Shown: positions 7,000 to 15,220 of the stretch, in pieces
How positions within the stretch are numbered: the stretch's first letter is position 1
Layout of the letters: every line of letters starts with the position of its first letter
From: Mycolicibacterium senegalense
GTDB taxonomy: Bacteria > Actinomycetota > Actinomycetes > Mycobacteriales > Mycobacteriaceae
NCBI RefSeq assembly: GCF_019645875.1
Contig: NZ_CP081000.1
Location: forward strand, 4,588,001-4,652,000
Direction: 5' to 3'
DNA length: 64,000 nt
The notes under the pieces: model-generated
Database searches by the model: none
Told to the model about the DNA's origin: nothing
What the model saw: the letters and a program-made list of their open reading frames with translations, nothing else
Made by a program: the position numbers and the translations under genes

Positions 7000-8249
7000 C
7001 CGAACCGGGCCAGTCACCGGAGAATCCCTGGCCGGTTCGCGCCGTTGCGACCCGCGTCGCCAAATGGATCGACCGGCTCGGCACGGTGTGGGTCGAGGGC
7101 CAGCTGACCGAACTCAAGGTCCGACCCGATTCCAAGACTGTCTTCATGGTGCTGCGGGATCCGGCAGCAGACATGTCACTGACCTTGACGTGCCCGCGCG
7201 ACCTGGTGCGCAACGCCCCGGTCAAGCTCACCGAGGGCACCCAGGTGATCATCTGCGGCAAGCCCAACTTCTACACCGGCCGCGGCACATTCTCGTTGCG
7301 GGTCAACGAGATTCGCGCGGTCGGTATCGGTGAGTTGTTGGCCCGGATCGAACGGCTGCGCCGGTTGCTGGAGGCCGAAGGGCTGTTCGACCCCCGACTC
7401 AAACGACCAATTCCGTTCCTGCCCAACACCATCGGCTTGATCACCGGCCGAGCTTCGGCCGCTGAGCGCGATGTGACGACCGTGGCCACGACCCGCTGGC
7501 CGGCCGTGCGCTTCGCGATCCGCAACACCATCGTGCAGGGCCCCAACGCGGTGCCGCAGATCGTCGAAGCGCTGTCGGCCCTGGATGCCGACCCCGACGT
7601 CGAGGTGATCGTGCTGGCCCGCGGCGGCGGCAGCGTCGAGGACCTGCTGCCGTTCTCCGACGAGACGCTGTGCCGAGCCATCGTGGCCTGCCGCACTCCG
7701 GTGGTCAGCGCCATCGGCCACGAACCCGACACTCCCCTGTCCGATCTGGTTGCCGACGTGCGCGCGGCCACCCCGACCGACGCGGCCAAGCGGATCGTGC
7801 CCGACGCGGCCGCCGAGCAGGCGCTGGTCGCCGATCTGCACCGGCGCAGCGCACGCGCACTGCGCAACTGGGTACATCGCGAACAGCACCATCTTCAGCA
7901 GTTGCGCAGCCGGCCGGTGCTTGCCCAGCCTCTGGCCGCGATCGACGCACGCGTCGACGAGATCACCCGCGCGCGAGCCACGGCCCAGCGCGACATCACA
8001 CGACTGATCGACAGGCAGGCCGACACCGTCGGCCATCTGTCGGCACGACTGACCGCGCTCGGCCCGGCCGCGACACTGGCCCGCGGGTATGCGGTGGTCC
8101 AGGCGGTCCCGCCGGCCGGGACGCCGACGGTTCTGCGCTGCGTGGCCGACGCACCAGAAGGCACCCGATTACGGGTGCGGGTGTCCGACGGAGTGATCTC
8201 AGCGGTCAGCGACGGTACCGAACAGAGGGATGAGCATGAAGCCTATTAG
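6996..8249 (+). CDS. xseA: exodeoxyribonuclease VII large subunit
   Basis: Catalytic subunit of exonuclease VII, which degrades single-stranded DNA from both ends; counterpart of Rv1108c. An N-terminal OB-fold (residues 8-105, WPVRAVATRVAKWIDRLGTVWVEGQL) is followed by the nuclease core with GLITGRASAAERD near 147, VLARGGGSVEDLLPFSDE near 206 and SAIGHEPDTPLSDLVADVRAATPT near 238, then a coiled-coil-rich end. At 417 residues it is of normal length. The GTG start overlaps the upstream stop and the end overlaps xseB, so the two subunits come from one transcript. Confidence 0.97.
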   Translation: MTEPGQSPENPWPVRAVATRVAKWIDRLGTVWVEGQLTELKVRPDSKTVFMVLRDPAADMSLTLTCPRDLVRNAPVKLTEGTQVIICGKPNFYTGRGTFSLRVNEIRAVGIGELLARIERLRRLLEAEGLFDPRLKRPIPFLPNTIGLITGRASAAERDVTTVATTRWPAVRFAIRNTIVQGPNAVPQIVEALSALDADPDVEVIVLARGGGSVEDLLPFSDETLCRAIVACRTPVVSAIGHEPDTPLSDLVADVRAATPTDAAKRIVPDAAAEQALVADLHRRSARALRNWVHREQHHLQQLRSRPVLAQPLAAIDARVDEITRARATAQRDITRLIDRQADTVGHLSARLTALGPAATLARGYAVVQAVPPAGTPTVLRCVADAPEGTRLRVRVSDGVISAVSDGTEQRDEHEAY

Positions 8250-8448
8250 TGAACTGGGCTACGAAGAGGCCCGTGACGAGCTGATCGCTGTCGTGCAGCA
8301 GCTGGAGCAGGGCGGGCTGGACCTCGATGCTTCGCTCAACCTGTGGGAACGTGGCGAGAAGCTGGCACAACGTTGTGAAGAGCACTTAGCCGGAGCGAGG
8401 CAGCGCGTCGAGCAGGCACTAGCCGCCAGAGAGTCGGACGAAGATTGA
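8236..8448 (+). CDS. xseB: exodeoxyribonuclease VII small subunit
   Basis: A 70-residue all-helical partner of XseA, with the family core LGYEEARDELIAVVQQLEQGGLDLDASLNLWERGEKLAQRCEEHL. ATG 8236 was chosen over ATG 8230 because AGAGGG lies six bases before it; with 8230 the start would touch that sequence. The gene begins inside the last codons of xseA. Several copies of this subunit bind the coiled coil of XseA to make the active enzyme. Confidence 0.95.
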   Translation: MKPISELGYEEARDELIAVVQQLEQGGLDLDASLNLWERGEKLAQRCEEHLAGARQRVEQALAARESDED

Positions 8449-8479
8449 TTCAGCAACCAGTCTCGCGGTTCACAGTCGA

Positions 8480-8499
8480 AACTGGAACCTGTTTCAGTT
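8480..8499. promoter_or_regulatory. KstR operator upstream of the hydroxysteroid dehydrogenase
   Basis: A 20-base palindrome (eight of ten pairs match) containing TGGAACCTGTTTCA at 8483-8496, an exact fit to the KstR pattern TnnAACnnGTTnnA. It ends 11 bases before the start of the dehydrogenase gene, where a bound repressor would block transcription. KstR is lifted by cholesterol-derived CoA esters. Confidence 0.85.
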
Positions 8500-8510
8500 A
8501 AGCTGCCGGC

Positions 8511-9596
8511 ATGGGTGACGCATCTCTGACCACTGAACTCGGCCGCGTCCTGGTCACCGGCGGCTCCGGCTTCGTCGGCGCCAACCTGGTGACCGAGCTG
8601 CTCGACCGCGGACATACGGTGCGCTCGTTCGACCGCGCACCATCACCGCTGGGCGACCACGCGGGCCTTGAGGTCGTCGAGGGCGACATCTGCGACAAGC
8701 AGACCGTGGCCGCGGCGGTCCAGGACATCGACACCGTCATCCACACCGCGGCCATCATCGACCTCATGGGCGGCGCCTCGGTCACCGAGGAGTACCGGCA
8801 GCGCAGCTTCGCCGTCAACGTAGAAGGCACCAAGAACCTGGTGCACGCCTCCCAGGAGGCCGGCGTCCAACGCTTCGTCTACACCGCCTCCAACAGCGTG
8901 GTGATGGGTGGACAGGACATCGTCAACGGCGACGAGACCATGCCGTACACCAACCGGTTCAACGACCTGTACACCGAGACCAAGGTCGTGGCGGAGAAGT
9001 TCGTGCTCTCCCAGAACGGTGAGCAGGGCATGTTGACGTGTTCGATCCGGCCCAGCGGAATCTGGGGCCGCGGCGATCAGACCATGTTCCGCAAGGTGTT
9101 CGAGAACGTACTGGCCGGGCACGTCAAGGTGCTCGTCGGCAACAAGAACATCAAGCTGGACAACTCCTACGTGCACAACCTGATCCACGGGTTCATCCTG
9201 GCCGGCGAGCACCTGGTCCCCGGCGGCACCGCGCCCGGCCAGGCCTACTTCATCAACGACGGCGAGCCCATCAACATGTTCGAGTTCGCCCGTCCCGTCC
9301 TCGCCGCCTGCGGCCGCCCGCTGCCCAACTTCCGGGTGTCAGGACGCCTGGTGCACAAGGCGATGATGGCCTGGCAGTGGCTGCACTTCAAGTTCGGCCT
9401 GCCCGAGCCGCTGATCGAACCCCTTGCGGTGGAACGGCTTTACCTCAACAACTACTTCGCGCTCGCCAAGGCCCGGCGCGACCTGGGCTACGAACCGTTG
9501 TTCACCACTGAGCAAGCCATGGCCGAGTGCATGCCCTACTACGTCGACCTGTTCCGCCAGATGGAGTCCGGGACCAAACAGTCCGTCCCCGCATAG
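8511..9596 (+). CDS. 3-beta-hydroxysteroid dehydrogenase, extended SDR
   Basis: Counterpart of Rv1106c, which oxidises and isomerises 3-beta-hydroxy-5-ene sterols such as cholesterol to the 3-keto-4-ene with NAD+. The Rossmann motif VTGGSGFVGANL starts near residue 15, the catalytic pair is Tyr154 and Lys158 (LYTETK), and an upstream Ser lies in TASNSV. The 361 residues are normal for the family. The C-terminal half lacks signal or clear membrane segments but is rich in aromatic residues (MMAWQWLHFKFG) suited to a sterol or membrane surface. The KstR palindrome directly upstream ties expression to sterol uptake. Confidence 0.93.
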   Translation: MGDASLTTELGRVLVTGGSGFVGANLVTELLDRGHTVRSFDRAPSPLGDHAGLEVVEGDICDKQTVAAAVQDIDTVIHTAAIIDLMGGASVTEEYRQRSFAVNVEGTKNLVHASQEAGVQRFVYTASNSVVMGGQDIVNGDETMPYTNRFNDLYTETKVVAEKFVLSQNGEQGMLTCSIRPSGIWGRGDQTMFRKVFENVLAGHVKVLVGNKNIKLDNSYVHNLIHGFILAGEHLVPGGTAPGQAYFINDGEPINMFEFARPVLAACGRPLPNFRVSGRLVHKAMMAWQWLHFKFGLPEPLIEPLAVERLYLNNYFALAKARRDLGYEPLFTTEQAMAECMPYYVDLFRQMESGTKQSVPA

Positions 9597-9599
9597 CGG

Positions 9600-9875
9600 T
9601 CAGCGGTACAGGTGCACCGGGTGGTGCGTCGACTGCTCGATACGTGCCGAGGCGGCATGCAGTAGATCGCTGCCCAGCGCGATGAGCGCACGAGCCGCCG
9701 CGATCTCCTCACCGATCATCGGCGCGCCGGGATCTTTCGGGTTCCGGTACGCGTCTCCAGTGGTGGACATCGTGTCGTCACGCACCTGGGCCCGGGCCGA
9801 AGCGTGAGTGTGGATCTCGTCTTCGGAGAACTCGATCTCGACGAGCCATTTGTTGGTCAGATCCTTGTCGTACAT
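9600..9875 (-). CDS. DUF1876 domain protein (Rv1738/Rv2632c type)
   Basis: A 91-residue protein with the DUF1876 pattern: a KWLVEIEFSEDEIHTHASARAQV strand pair, then PKDPGAPMIGEEIAAARALIALGSDLLHAA. Rv1738 of this family is a dormancy protein whose fold resembles ribosome-hibernation factors. ATG 9875 was chosen because GGAGG lies nine bases upstream and the previous stop ends one base before it; GTG 9884 is possible. It follows the TDT transporter gene so closely that coupling is likely. No DosR box is visible upstream, unlike the classical dormancy members. Confidence 0.85.
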   Translation of the reverse strand: MYDKDLTNKWLVEIEFSEDEIHTHASARAQVRDDTMSTTGDAYRNPKDPGAPMIGEEIAAARALIALGSDLLHAASARIEQSTHHPVHLYR

Positions 9876-9876
9876 G

Positions 9877-10950
9877 TCAATCACCCTCCACCTTCAAGGG
9901 TGCGCTCGATACTTCGCGGGCACCAGGCCACAGCGTGACGAAAAGGTGGTGCAGCATGGCCAGGAAGGTCAGCGCCCACACCGCTAGGGCGATCCAACTC
10001 TCGATGTAGCCGATACGTTCCACGATCGGCAGCTGGTCGGCCTGGCCGAGGTAATGGCCGCCGACGCCGTACATGCCGAGAGGGAAGACCACACTCCACA
10101 GCGTGGCGTCATAGCGCAACGGGATGTGATGGACCCAGTGCCGCCAGATGCCGGCCGCGATCAACGGCGGGATGAGCCAGGTGCCGAAGGCCCAGAAGAA
10201 CACCGACGCTCCCGCGATCAGGCCACGAGTGGCCGCGACCATCGGCGCGTCGGCCATCTCCACGATCCGCGCTCCGGCCACCACGGTGATGGCGGTGGCC
10301 CCCATCGCCACCCAGTACGACGGTGTGAGATCAGCCGGCAACAGTGGGTACACCAGCAGCCGGACGGCAACGAAGATGCCCGCTGCACCGTACAGAAATA
10401 TCCCCACCGACCACGAGAACACCGCCAACAACGCCAATTCGGAACGGCCGGCGGCGATCTGAGGCTGCAGCGCCGCGGCCAGCACCGCGACGGACTGCGA
10501 GGCCACCACCCAGATGAACCAGGTGCCGTTGGCGCGCTGGAGCACGGGCCGCACGGCCTGACCGAGCACCGCCGTCCACGGCACCACGTAACCGAGCACC
10601 ATCCACGCCACCCAGCCGATCGCCAGAAGGGTGAACGCCAACCCGTAGTGGCCGTCGGTAGCCAGCCGGGCGCCCAATACACAGGTCGCCGCCACGAACG
10701 TGAACATGGCGAAACCGCGACTCGGATCGGTCAAGTCGGCCACGAACTCCCGACGCGCGGTGACGATGCGGGCGACCGTCAGCGCAACCAGCAGTACGTA
10801 CGCGCTCACCGCCACCCACAGCAACACCACCGAAAGCGCATGCACGCGGTGATAAGTCATGGCCAGCGACATGATCCCGGTGGCCATGACGAGCGCGAAG
10901 TAACCGGGATGCAGGGTGCGCACCGCATCGCGGATCATCGGCTCACTCAT
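9877..10950 (-). CDS. TDT family transporter (TehA/SLAC1-like)
   Basis: A 357-residue integral membrane protein with about ten hydrophobic segments. The opening LHPGYFALVMATGIMSLA is the hallmark of the tellurite-resistance/dicarboxylate transporter family, and the repeated helix-hairpin pattern (for example AFTLLAIGWVAWMVLGYVV, FFWAFGTWLIPPLIAAGIW) matches the SLAC1/TehA anion-channel fold. Substrates in the family range from dicarboxylates to sulfite and other anions; the substrate here is not evident. Given the sulfatase cluster next door on the opposite strand, sulfite or sulfate export is a tempting guess but only that. The DUF1876 gene starts one base after its stop. Confidence 0.88.
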   Translation of the reverse strand: MSEPMIRDAVRTLHPGYFALVMATGIMSLAMTYHRVHALSVVLLWVAVSAYVLLVALTVARIVTARREFVADLTDPSRGFAMFTFVAATCVLGARLATDGHYGLAFTLLAIGWVAWMVLGYVVPWTAVLGQAVRPVLQRANGTWFIWVVASQSVAVLAAALQPQIAAGRSELALLAVFSWSVGIFLYGAAGIFVAVRLLVYPLLPADLTPSYWVAMGATAITVVAGARIVEMADAPMVAATRGLIAGASVFFWAFGTWLIPPLIAAGIWRHWVHHIPLRYDATLWSVVFPLGMYGVGGHYLGQADQLPIVERIGYIESWIALAVWALTFLAMLHHLFVTLWPGAREVSSAPLKVEGD

Positions 10951-11087
10951 GGCTCGGTCTTACCACCGCACCGACAGGCGAATGCGTAAATATCCGGCGA
11001 CAGGCGGGCGAAGCCATGCAGAGCACGCAACCGAGCGCCTAGGGTCGGAAGCGGGACGGGGTGGATCTGTCGAGGCGAGGAGCCAAC

Positions 11088-12638
11088 ATGCCAAACGGCA
11101 AACCGAACATTTTGGTGATCTGGGGCGACGACATCGGCATCAGCAATCTCAGTTGCTACAGCGACGGGCTGATGGGCTACCGCACACCGAACATCGACCG
11201 CCTGGCCAACGAGGGCATGCGGTTCACCGACTCGTACGGAGAGCAAAGCTGCACCGCGGGACGGGCCGCCTTCATCAGTGGACAAAGCGTTTACCGCACC
11301 GGCATGAGCAAAGTAGGTGCGCCCGGTTTCGACATCGGTTGGGCGGCTGAAGATCCCACCATCGCCGAACTGCTCAAACCGCTCGGGTACGCGACGGGAC
11401 AGTTCGGCAAGAACCACTTCGGTGACCTCAACAAGTACCTGCCGACCGTGCACGGTTTCGACGAGTTCTACGGCAACCTCTACCACCTCAACGCCGAGGA
11501 AGAACCCGAACAATTCGACTATCCGCACGCCGACCAGTTCCCGGTACTGAGCCAACTCGCCAGGCCGCGGGGCGTGCTCGACTGCAAGGCCACCACCGAG
11601 GTCTCCAGTGAGCCCGACGACCCGAAGTTCGGCCCGGTCGGAAAACAGACCATCGTCGACACCGGTCCGCTGGACTCCAAGCGCATGGAGACCGTCGACG
11701 AGGACATCGCCGACCGCACCGTCGACTACATCAAACGTCAGCACGAGGCCGGCAATCCGTTCTTCGTGTGGTGCAACTTCACTCACATGCACCTCTACAC
11801 CCACACCAAGCCCGAGAGCCGCGGGCAAGCCGGGCTGTGGCAGTCCCCGTACCACGACACGATGATCGACCACGACCGAAATGTGGGCACCGTCCTGGAC
11901 GTCCTGGACGAACTCGGGATCGCGGAGGACACCATCGTCATCTACTCGACCGACAACGGCCCTCACCGCAACTCCTGGCCCGACGCGGGCACCACTCCCT
12001 TCCGCAGCGAGAAGGACACCAACTGGGAAGGCGCTTTCCGGGTACCGGAGATGATCCGCTGGCCCGGAAAGATCAAGGCGGGCAGCGTCTCCAACGAGAT
12101 CATCCAGCACCACGACTGGCTGCCCACTCTGCTGGCTGCCGCCGGTGAGCCGGACATCGCCGAGAAGCTCAAGAAGGGGCACAAGGCAGGAGCCGATGGG
12201 CAGACCGAGTACAAGGTGCACATCGACGGGTTCAACCTGTTGCCGTACCTGACCGGCGAGGTCGAGACCAGCCCCCGGCGCGGATTCTTCTACTTCTCCG
12301 ACGACGGTGACCTGGTGGCGCTGCGGTTCGAGAACTGGAAAGTGGTGTTCATGGAACAGCGCTGCCAGGGCACCATGCGCATCTGGGCCGAGCCGTTCAC
12401 GCACTTGCGGCTGCCCAAACTGTTCAATCTGCGCACCGACCCGTTCGAATACGCCGACCTCACGTCGAATACGTACTACGACTGGTTCCTGCACCACGAC
12501 TATTTCGTGTTCTACGCCATTGCGATGGCCACGAAGTTCCTCGACACCTTCAAGGATTTTCCGCCGCGGCACGCGCCGGCGAGCTTCACCATCGACCAAG
12601 CGGTGGAGAAGCTGGAAAAGTTCCTGGCCAAGGACTGA
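11088..12638 (+). CDS. type I sulfatase (arylsulfatase family), first copy
   Basis: A 516-residue alkaline-phosphatase-superfamily sulfatase. The metal site opens with NILVIWGDDIG, the signature SCTAGR near residue 57 carries the Cys to be turned into formylglycine, and later motifs include GYATGQFGKNHFG, MHLYTHTKPES, YSTDNGPHRNSWP and FRVPEMIRWPGKI. The signature has Ala where C-x-P-x-R enzymes have Pro. No signal peptide is visible, so it is probably cytoplasmic. ATG 11088 is preceded by GAGGCGAGGAG. It is the first of two tandem sulfatases followed by HAD and FGE genes. The natural sulfate ester is unknown. Confidence 0.93.
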   Translation: MPNGKPNILVIWGDDIGISNLSCYSDGLMGYRTPNIDRLANEGMRFTDSYGEQSCTAGRAAFISGQSVYRTGMSKVGAPGFDIGWAAEDPTIAELLKPLGYATGQFGKNHFGDLNKYLPTVHGFDEFYGNLYHLNAEEEPEQFDYPHADQFPVLSQLARPRGVLDCKATTEVSSEPDDPKFGPVGKQTIVDTGPLDSKRMETVDEDIADRTVDYIKRQHEAGNPFFVWCNFTHMHLYTHTKPESRGQAGLWQSPYHDTMIDHDRNVGTVLDVLDELGIAEDTIVIYSTDNGPHRNSWPDAGTTPFRSEKDTNWEGAFRVPEMIRWPGKIKAGSVSNEIIQHHDWLPTLLAAAGEPDIAEKLKKGHKAGADGQTEYKVHIDGFNLLPYLTGEVETSPRRGFFYFSDDGDLVALRFENWKVVFMEQRCQGTMRIWAEPFTHLRLPKLFNLRTDPFEYADLTSNTYYDWFLHHDYFVFYAIAMATKFLDTFKDFPPRHAPASFTIDQAVEKLEKFLAKD

Positions 12639-12693
12639 CCGCGCGCGGCTTGAGTTTTCCCTGAGAGACGCGCGAGATCGTCATGAACCCGAC

Positions 12694-12714
12694 CCCCGAC
12701 GCCTAGCGTCGGGG
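12694..12714. promoter_or_regulatory. palindrome between the two sulfatase genes
   Basis: A perfect nine-base inverted repeat, CCCCGACGC and GCGTCGGGG, around CTA, lies 60 bases before the second sulfatase. Its centre CGCCTAGCGTCGG (12700-12712) resembles CGCCTAGGGTCGG at 11036-11048, at a similar distance before the first sulfatase. It could be an operator or promoter element shared by both, or a short terminator. Confidence 0.5.
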
Positions 12715-12774
12715 TAGGTCGGGACCCTGAGGTGCGCGCGTCAACAAGATCCGATAAGAAAGTGAGGCCTGCAC

Positions 12775-14319
12775 ATGCCGAACAATCAACCCAACATCCT
12801 GGTCATCTGGGGTGACGACATCGGGATCAGCAATCTGTCTTGCTACAGCATGGGTTTGATGGGTTATCGGACGCCGAACATCGACCGGATCGCCCACGAG
12901 GGCATGATCTTCACCGACTCCTACGGTGAGCAGAGTTGCACCGCCGGACGGTCCTCTTTCATCACCGGCCAGAGTGTGTACCGCACCGGACTGTCCAAAG
13001 TCGGCATGCCCGGCGTGGACATGGGTATGTCACCGGAAGATCCGACGATCGCGACACTGCTCAAGTCCGTCGGTTATGCCACCGGCCAATTCGGCAAGAA
13101 CCACCTCGGTGATCTCAACAAGTACCTGCCCACCGCACACGGTTTCGACGAGTTCTTCGGCAATTTGTACCACCTCAACGCCGAGGAAGAGCCCGAAAAC
13201 CCTGACTACCCAACCGAAGAGGAGGCTCCGCAGCTCCGCGCGAAGATGCTGCCTCGCGGTGTGGTGCATTCCTGGGCCACCGAGGAGGAATCCGACGAGG
13301 TCGACCCGCGCTTCGGCCCATTGGGCAAGCAACGAGTCGAGGACACCGGACCGCTCACCAAGAAGCGCATGGAGACCATCGACGACGAAACCACCGAGGC
13401 CTGCATCGACTTCATCACACGCCAGAAAGAAGCGGGCAAGCCGTTCTTCGCCTGGATGAACACCACCCACATGCACTTCCGGACACACACGAAGCCCGAA
13501 AGCCGCGGGCAGGCGGGCCGGTGGCAGTCCGAATACCACGACACGATGGTCGATCACGACCGCAATGTCGGCCAGTTGCTGGACGCGCTCGACGAGTTGG
13601 GTATCGCCGAGGACACCATCGTCATCTACTCCACCGACAACGGCCCGCACGCCAACACCTGGCCCGACGGGGCCACCACACCATTCCGCAGCGAGAAGAA
13701 CACCAACTGGGAAGGCGCTTTCCGAGTACCGGAGATGATCCGCTGGCCCGGAAAGATCAAGGCCGGTTCCATCTCCAACGAGATCATCCAGCACCACGAC
13801 TGGCTGCCGACCTTCCTGGCGGCAGCCGGGGACGCTGAAATCGTCGAGAAGCTCAAGAAGGGGCACCAGGCCGGCGACCGGACATACAAGGTCCACATCG
13901 ACGGATACAACCTATTGCCCTATCTGACCGGCGAAGTCGAGAAGAGCCCGCGCCGGGGCATGGTGTATTTCTCCGACGACTGCGACGTGCTCGGTGTCCG
14001 GATCGACAATTGGAAGATCGTGTTCATGGAGCAGCGCTGCCAGGGCACACTGCAGATCTGGTTCGAGCCGTTCACCGTCCTGCGGGCGCCCAAGCTGTTC
14101 AACCTGCGCACCGATCCGTATGAACGCGCCGATATCACCTCCAACACCTACTGGGACTGGTACTTCGACCACGATTTCCTGGTGTTCATGGCCAACGCCC
14201 TGGTCACCCAATTCTTGGAAACCTTCAAGGAATTCCCGCCCCGGCGCGAACCGGCATCGTTCACGATCAAGAACGCCGTAGACCAACTGAACAAGTACCT
14301 CGAATCGATCGGCGGCTGA
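12775..14319 (+). CDS. type I sulfatase (arylsulfatase family), second copy
   Basis: A 514-residue paralogue of the preceding sulfatase, nearly collinear through its length. It has NILVIWGDDIG near residue 7, the formylglycine signature SCTAGR near 57, GYATGQFGKNHLG, MHFRTHTKPES, YSTDNGPHANTWP and GKIKAGSISNEIIQHHDW. It differs most between residues 140 and 200 and in the last 100 residues, so the pair may differ in substrate. The ATG follows AGTGAGG. It ends one base before the HAD gene. Like its partner it lacks a signal peptide and needs an FGE, which is encoded two genes downstream. Confidence 0.93.
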   Translation: MPNNQPNILVIWGDDIGISNLSCYSMGLMGYRTPNIDRIAHEGMIFTDSYGEQSCTAGRSSFITGQSVYRTGLSKVGMPGVDMGMSPEDPTIATLLKSVGYATGQFGKNHLGDLNKYLPTAHGFDEFFGNLYHLNAEEEPENPDYPTEEEAPQLRAKMLPRGVVHSWATEEESDEVDPRFGPLGKQRVEDTGPLTKKRMETIDDETTEACIDFITRQKEAGKPFFAWMNTTHMHFRTHTKPESRGQAGRWQSEYHDTMVDHDRNVGQLLDALDELGIAEDTIVIYSTDNGPHANTWPDGATTPFRSEKNTNWEGAFRVPEMIRWPGKIKAGSISNEIIQHHDWLPTFLAAAGDAEIVEKLKKGHQAGDRTYKVHIDGYNLLPYLTGEVEKSPRRGMVYFSDDCDVLGVRIDNWKIVFMEQRCQGTLQIWFEPFTVLRAPKLFNLRTDPYERADITSNTYWDWYFDHDFLVFMANALVTQFLETFKEFPPRREPASFTIKNAVDQLNKYLESIGG

Positions 14320-14320
14320 G

Positions 14321-15220
14321 TTGGGCGTACTACCTTCCTGGAACGACGGCTCCACGAAGTCGGCGATCATCGACTTCGTGGAGCGCGCCTCCACCGACGT
14401 GCCGCGCGAGGAACGCGTCGCGGTCTTCGACAACGACGGCACCCTGTGGTGTGAGAAGCCCGCCTACATCCAGCTGGATTTCCTGGTGCGCCGACTGGCC
14501 GAACAAGCCGCCGCCGACCCCGCGCTGGCCGCCACCCAGCCATACACCGCGGCTGCCGCAGGCGACCTCGGCTGGTTCGGCGACGCCGTCACCAAGCACT
14601 ACAACGGTGATGATTCGGCACTCAAAACCCTTGCTGGCGGCATACTTTCGGCGTACGCCGGGATGACTGTCGAGGATCATGCGGACCGCATCAAGGCGTT
14701 CTTCGCCGAAGCGCAGCACCCGACGCTCGGACGTCCGTACACCACGTGCGGCTATCTGCCGATGATCGAGTTGCTGCGGTACCTGGAGGCCAACGGTTTC
14801 ACCAACTACATCGTTTCCGGTGGCGGGCGTGACTTCATGCGCCCGGTGACAGCGTCGATGTACGGGGTCCCACCGGAGCGGGTGATCGGCAGCTCGGTCG
14901 GGTTGGACTTCGTCGACGGCCAACTCAAGACCACGGCCACGCCGGAGTTCCTCAACGACGGCCCAGCCAAGGCGGTGCGTATCTGGGGCCGGATCGGGCG
15001 TCGTCCGATCTTCTCCGCAGGCAACTCCAACGGCGACATCCAGATGCTGGAATACACCGCGGCCGGTCGCGGCCCGTCGTTGAGCCTGCTGGTGCGTCAC
15101 GACGACGCCGCGCGCGAATTCGATTACACCGCAGGCGCGGAGAAGGTGCTAGAGCTCGCTGCCGGACGTGGCTGGACAGTGGCGAGCATGCGCGACGATT
15201 GGACGACGGTCTTTGACTGA
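14321..15220 (+). CDS. HAD family hydrolase in the sulfatase operon
   Basis: A 299-residue haloacid dehalogenase-type phosphatase. Motif I is FDNDGTLWCEKP near residue 34 (nucleophile and acid Asp), motif II is YIVSGGGRDF near 165, and motifs III/IV lie around RPIFSAGNSNGDIQM near 228. A large cap of about 120 residues sits between motifs I and II. The TTG start lies one base after the sulfatase stop, and the end overlaps the FGE start by eight bases, so the genes are co-transcribed and coupled. It probably removes phosphate from a product or by-product of the sulfatase pathway; the substrate is unknown. Confidence 0.88.
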   Translation: MGVLPSWNDGSTKSAIIDFVERASTDVPREERVAVFDNDGTLWCEKPAYIQLDFLVRRLAEQAAADPALAATQPYTAAAAGDLGWFGDAVTKHYNGDDSALKTLAGGILSAYAGMTVEDHADRIKAFFAEAQHPTLGRPYTTCGYLPMIELLRYLEANGFTNYIVSGGGRDFMRPVTASMYGVPPERVIGSSVGLDFVDGQLKTTATPEFLNDGPAKAVRIWGRIGRRPIFSAGNSNGDIQMLEYTAAGRGPSLSLLVRHDDAAREFDYTAGAEKVLELAAGRGWTVASMRDDWTTVFD

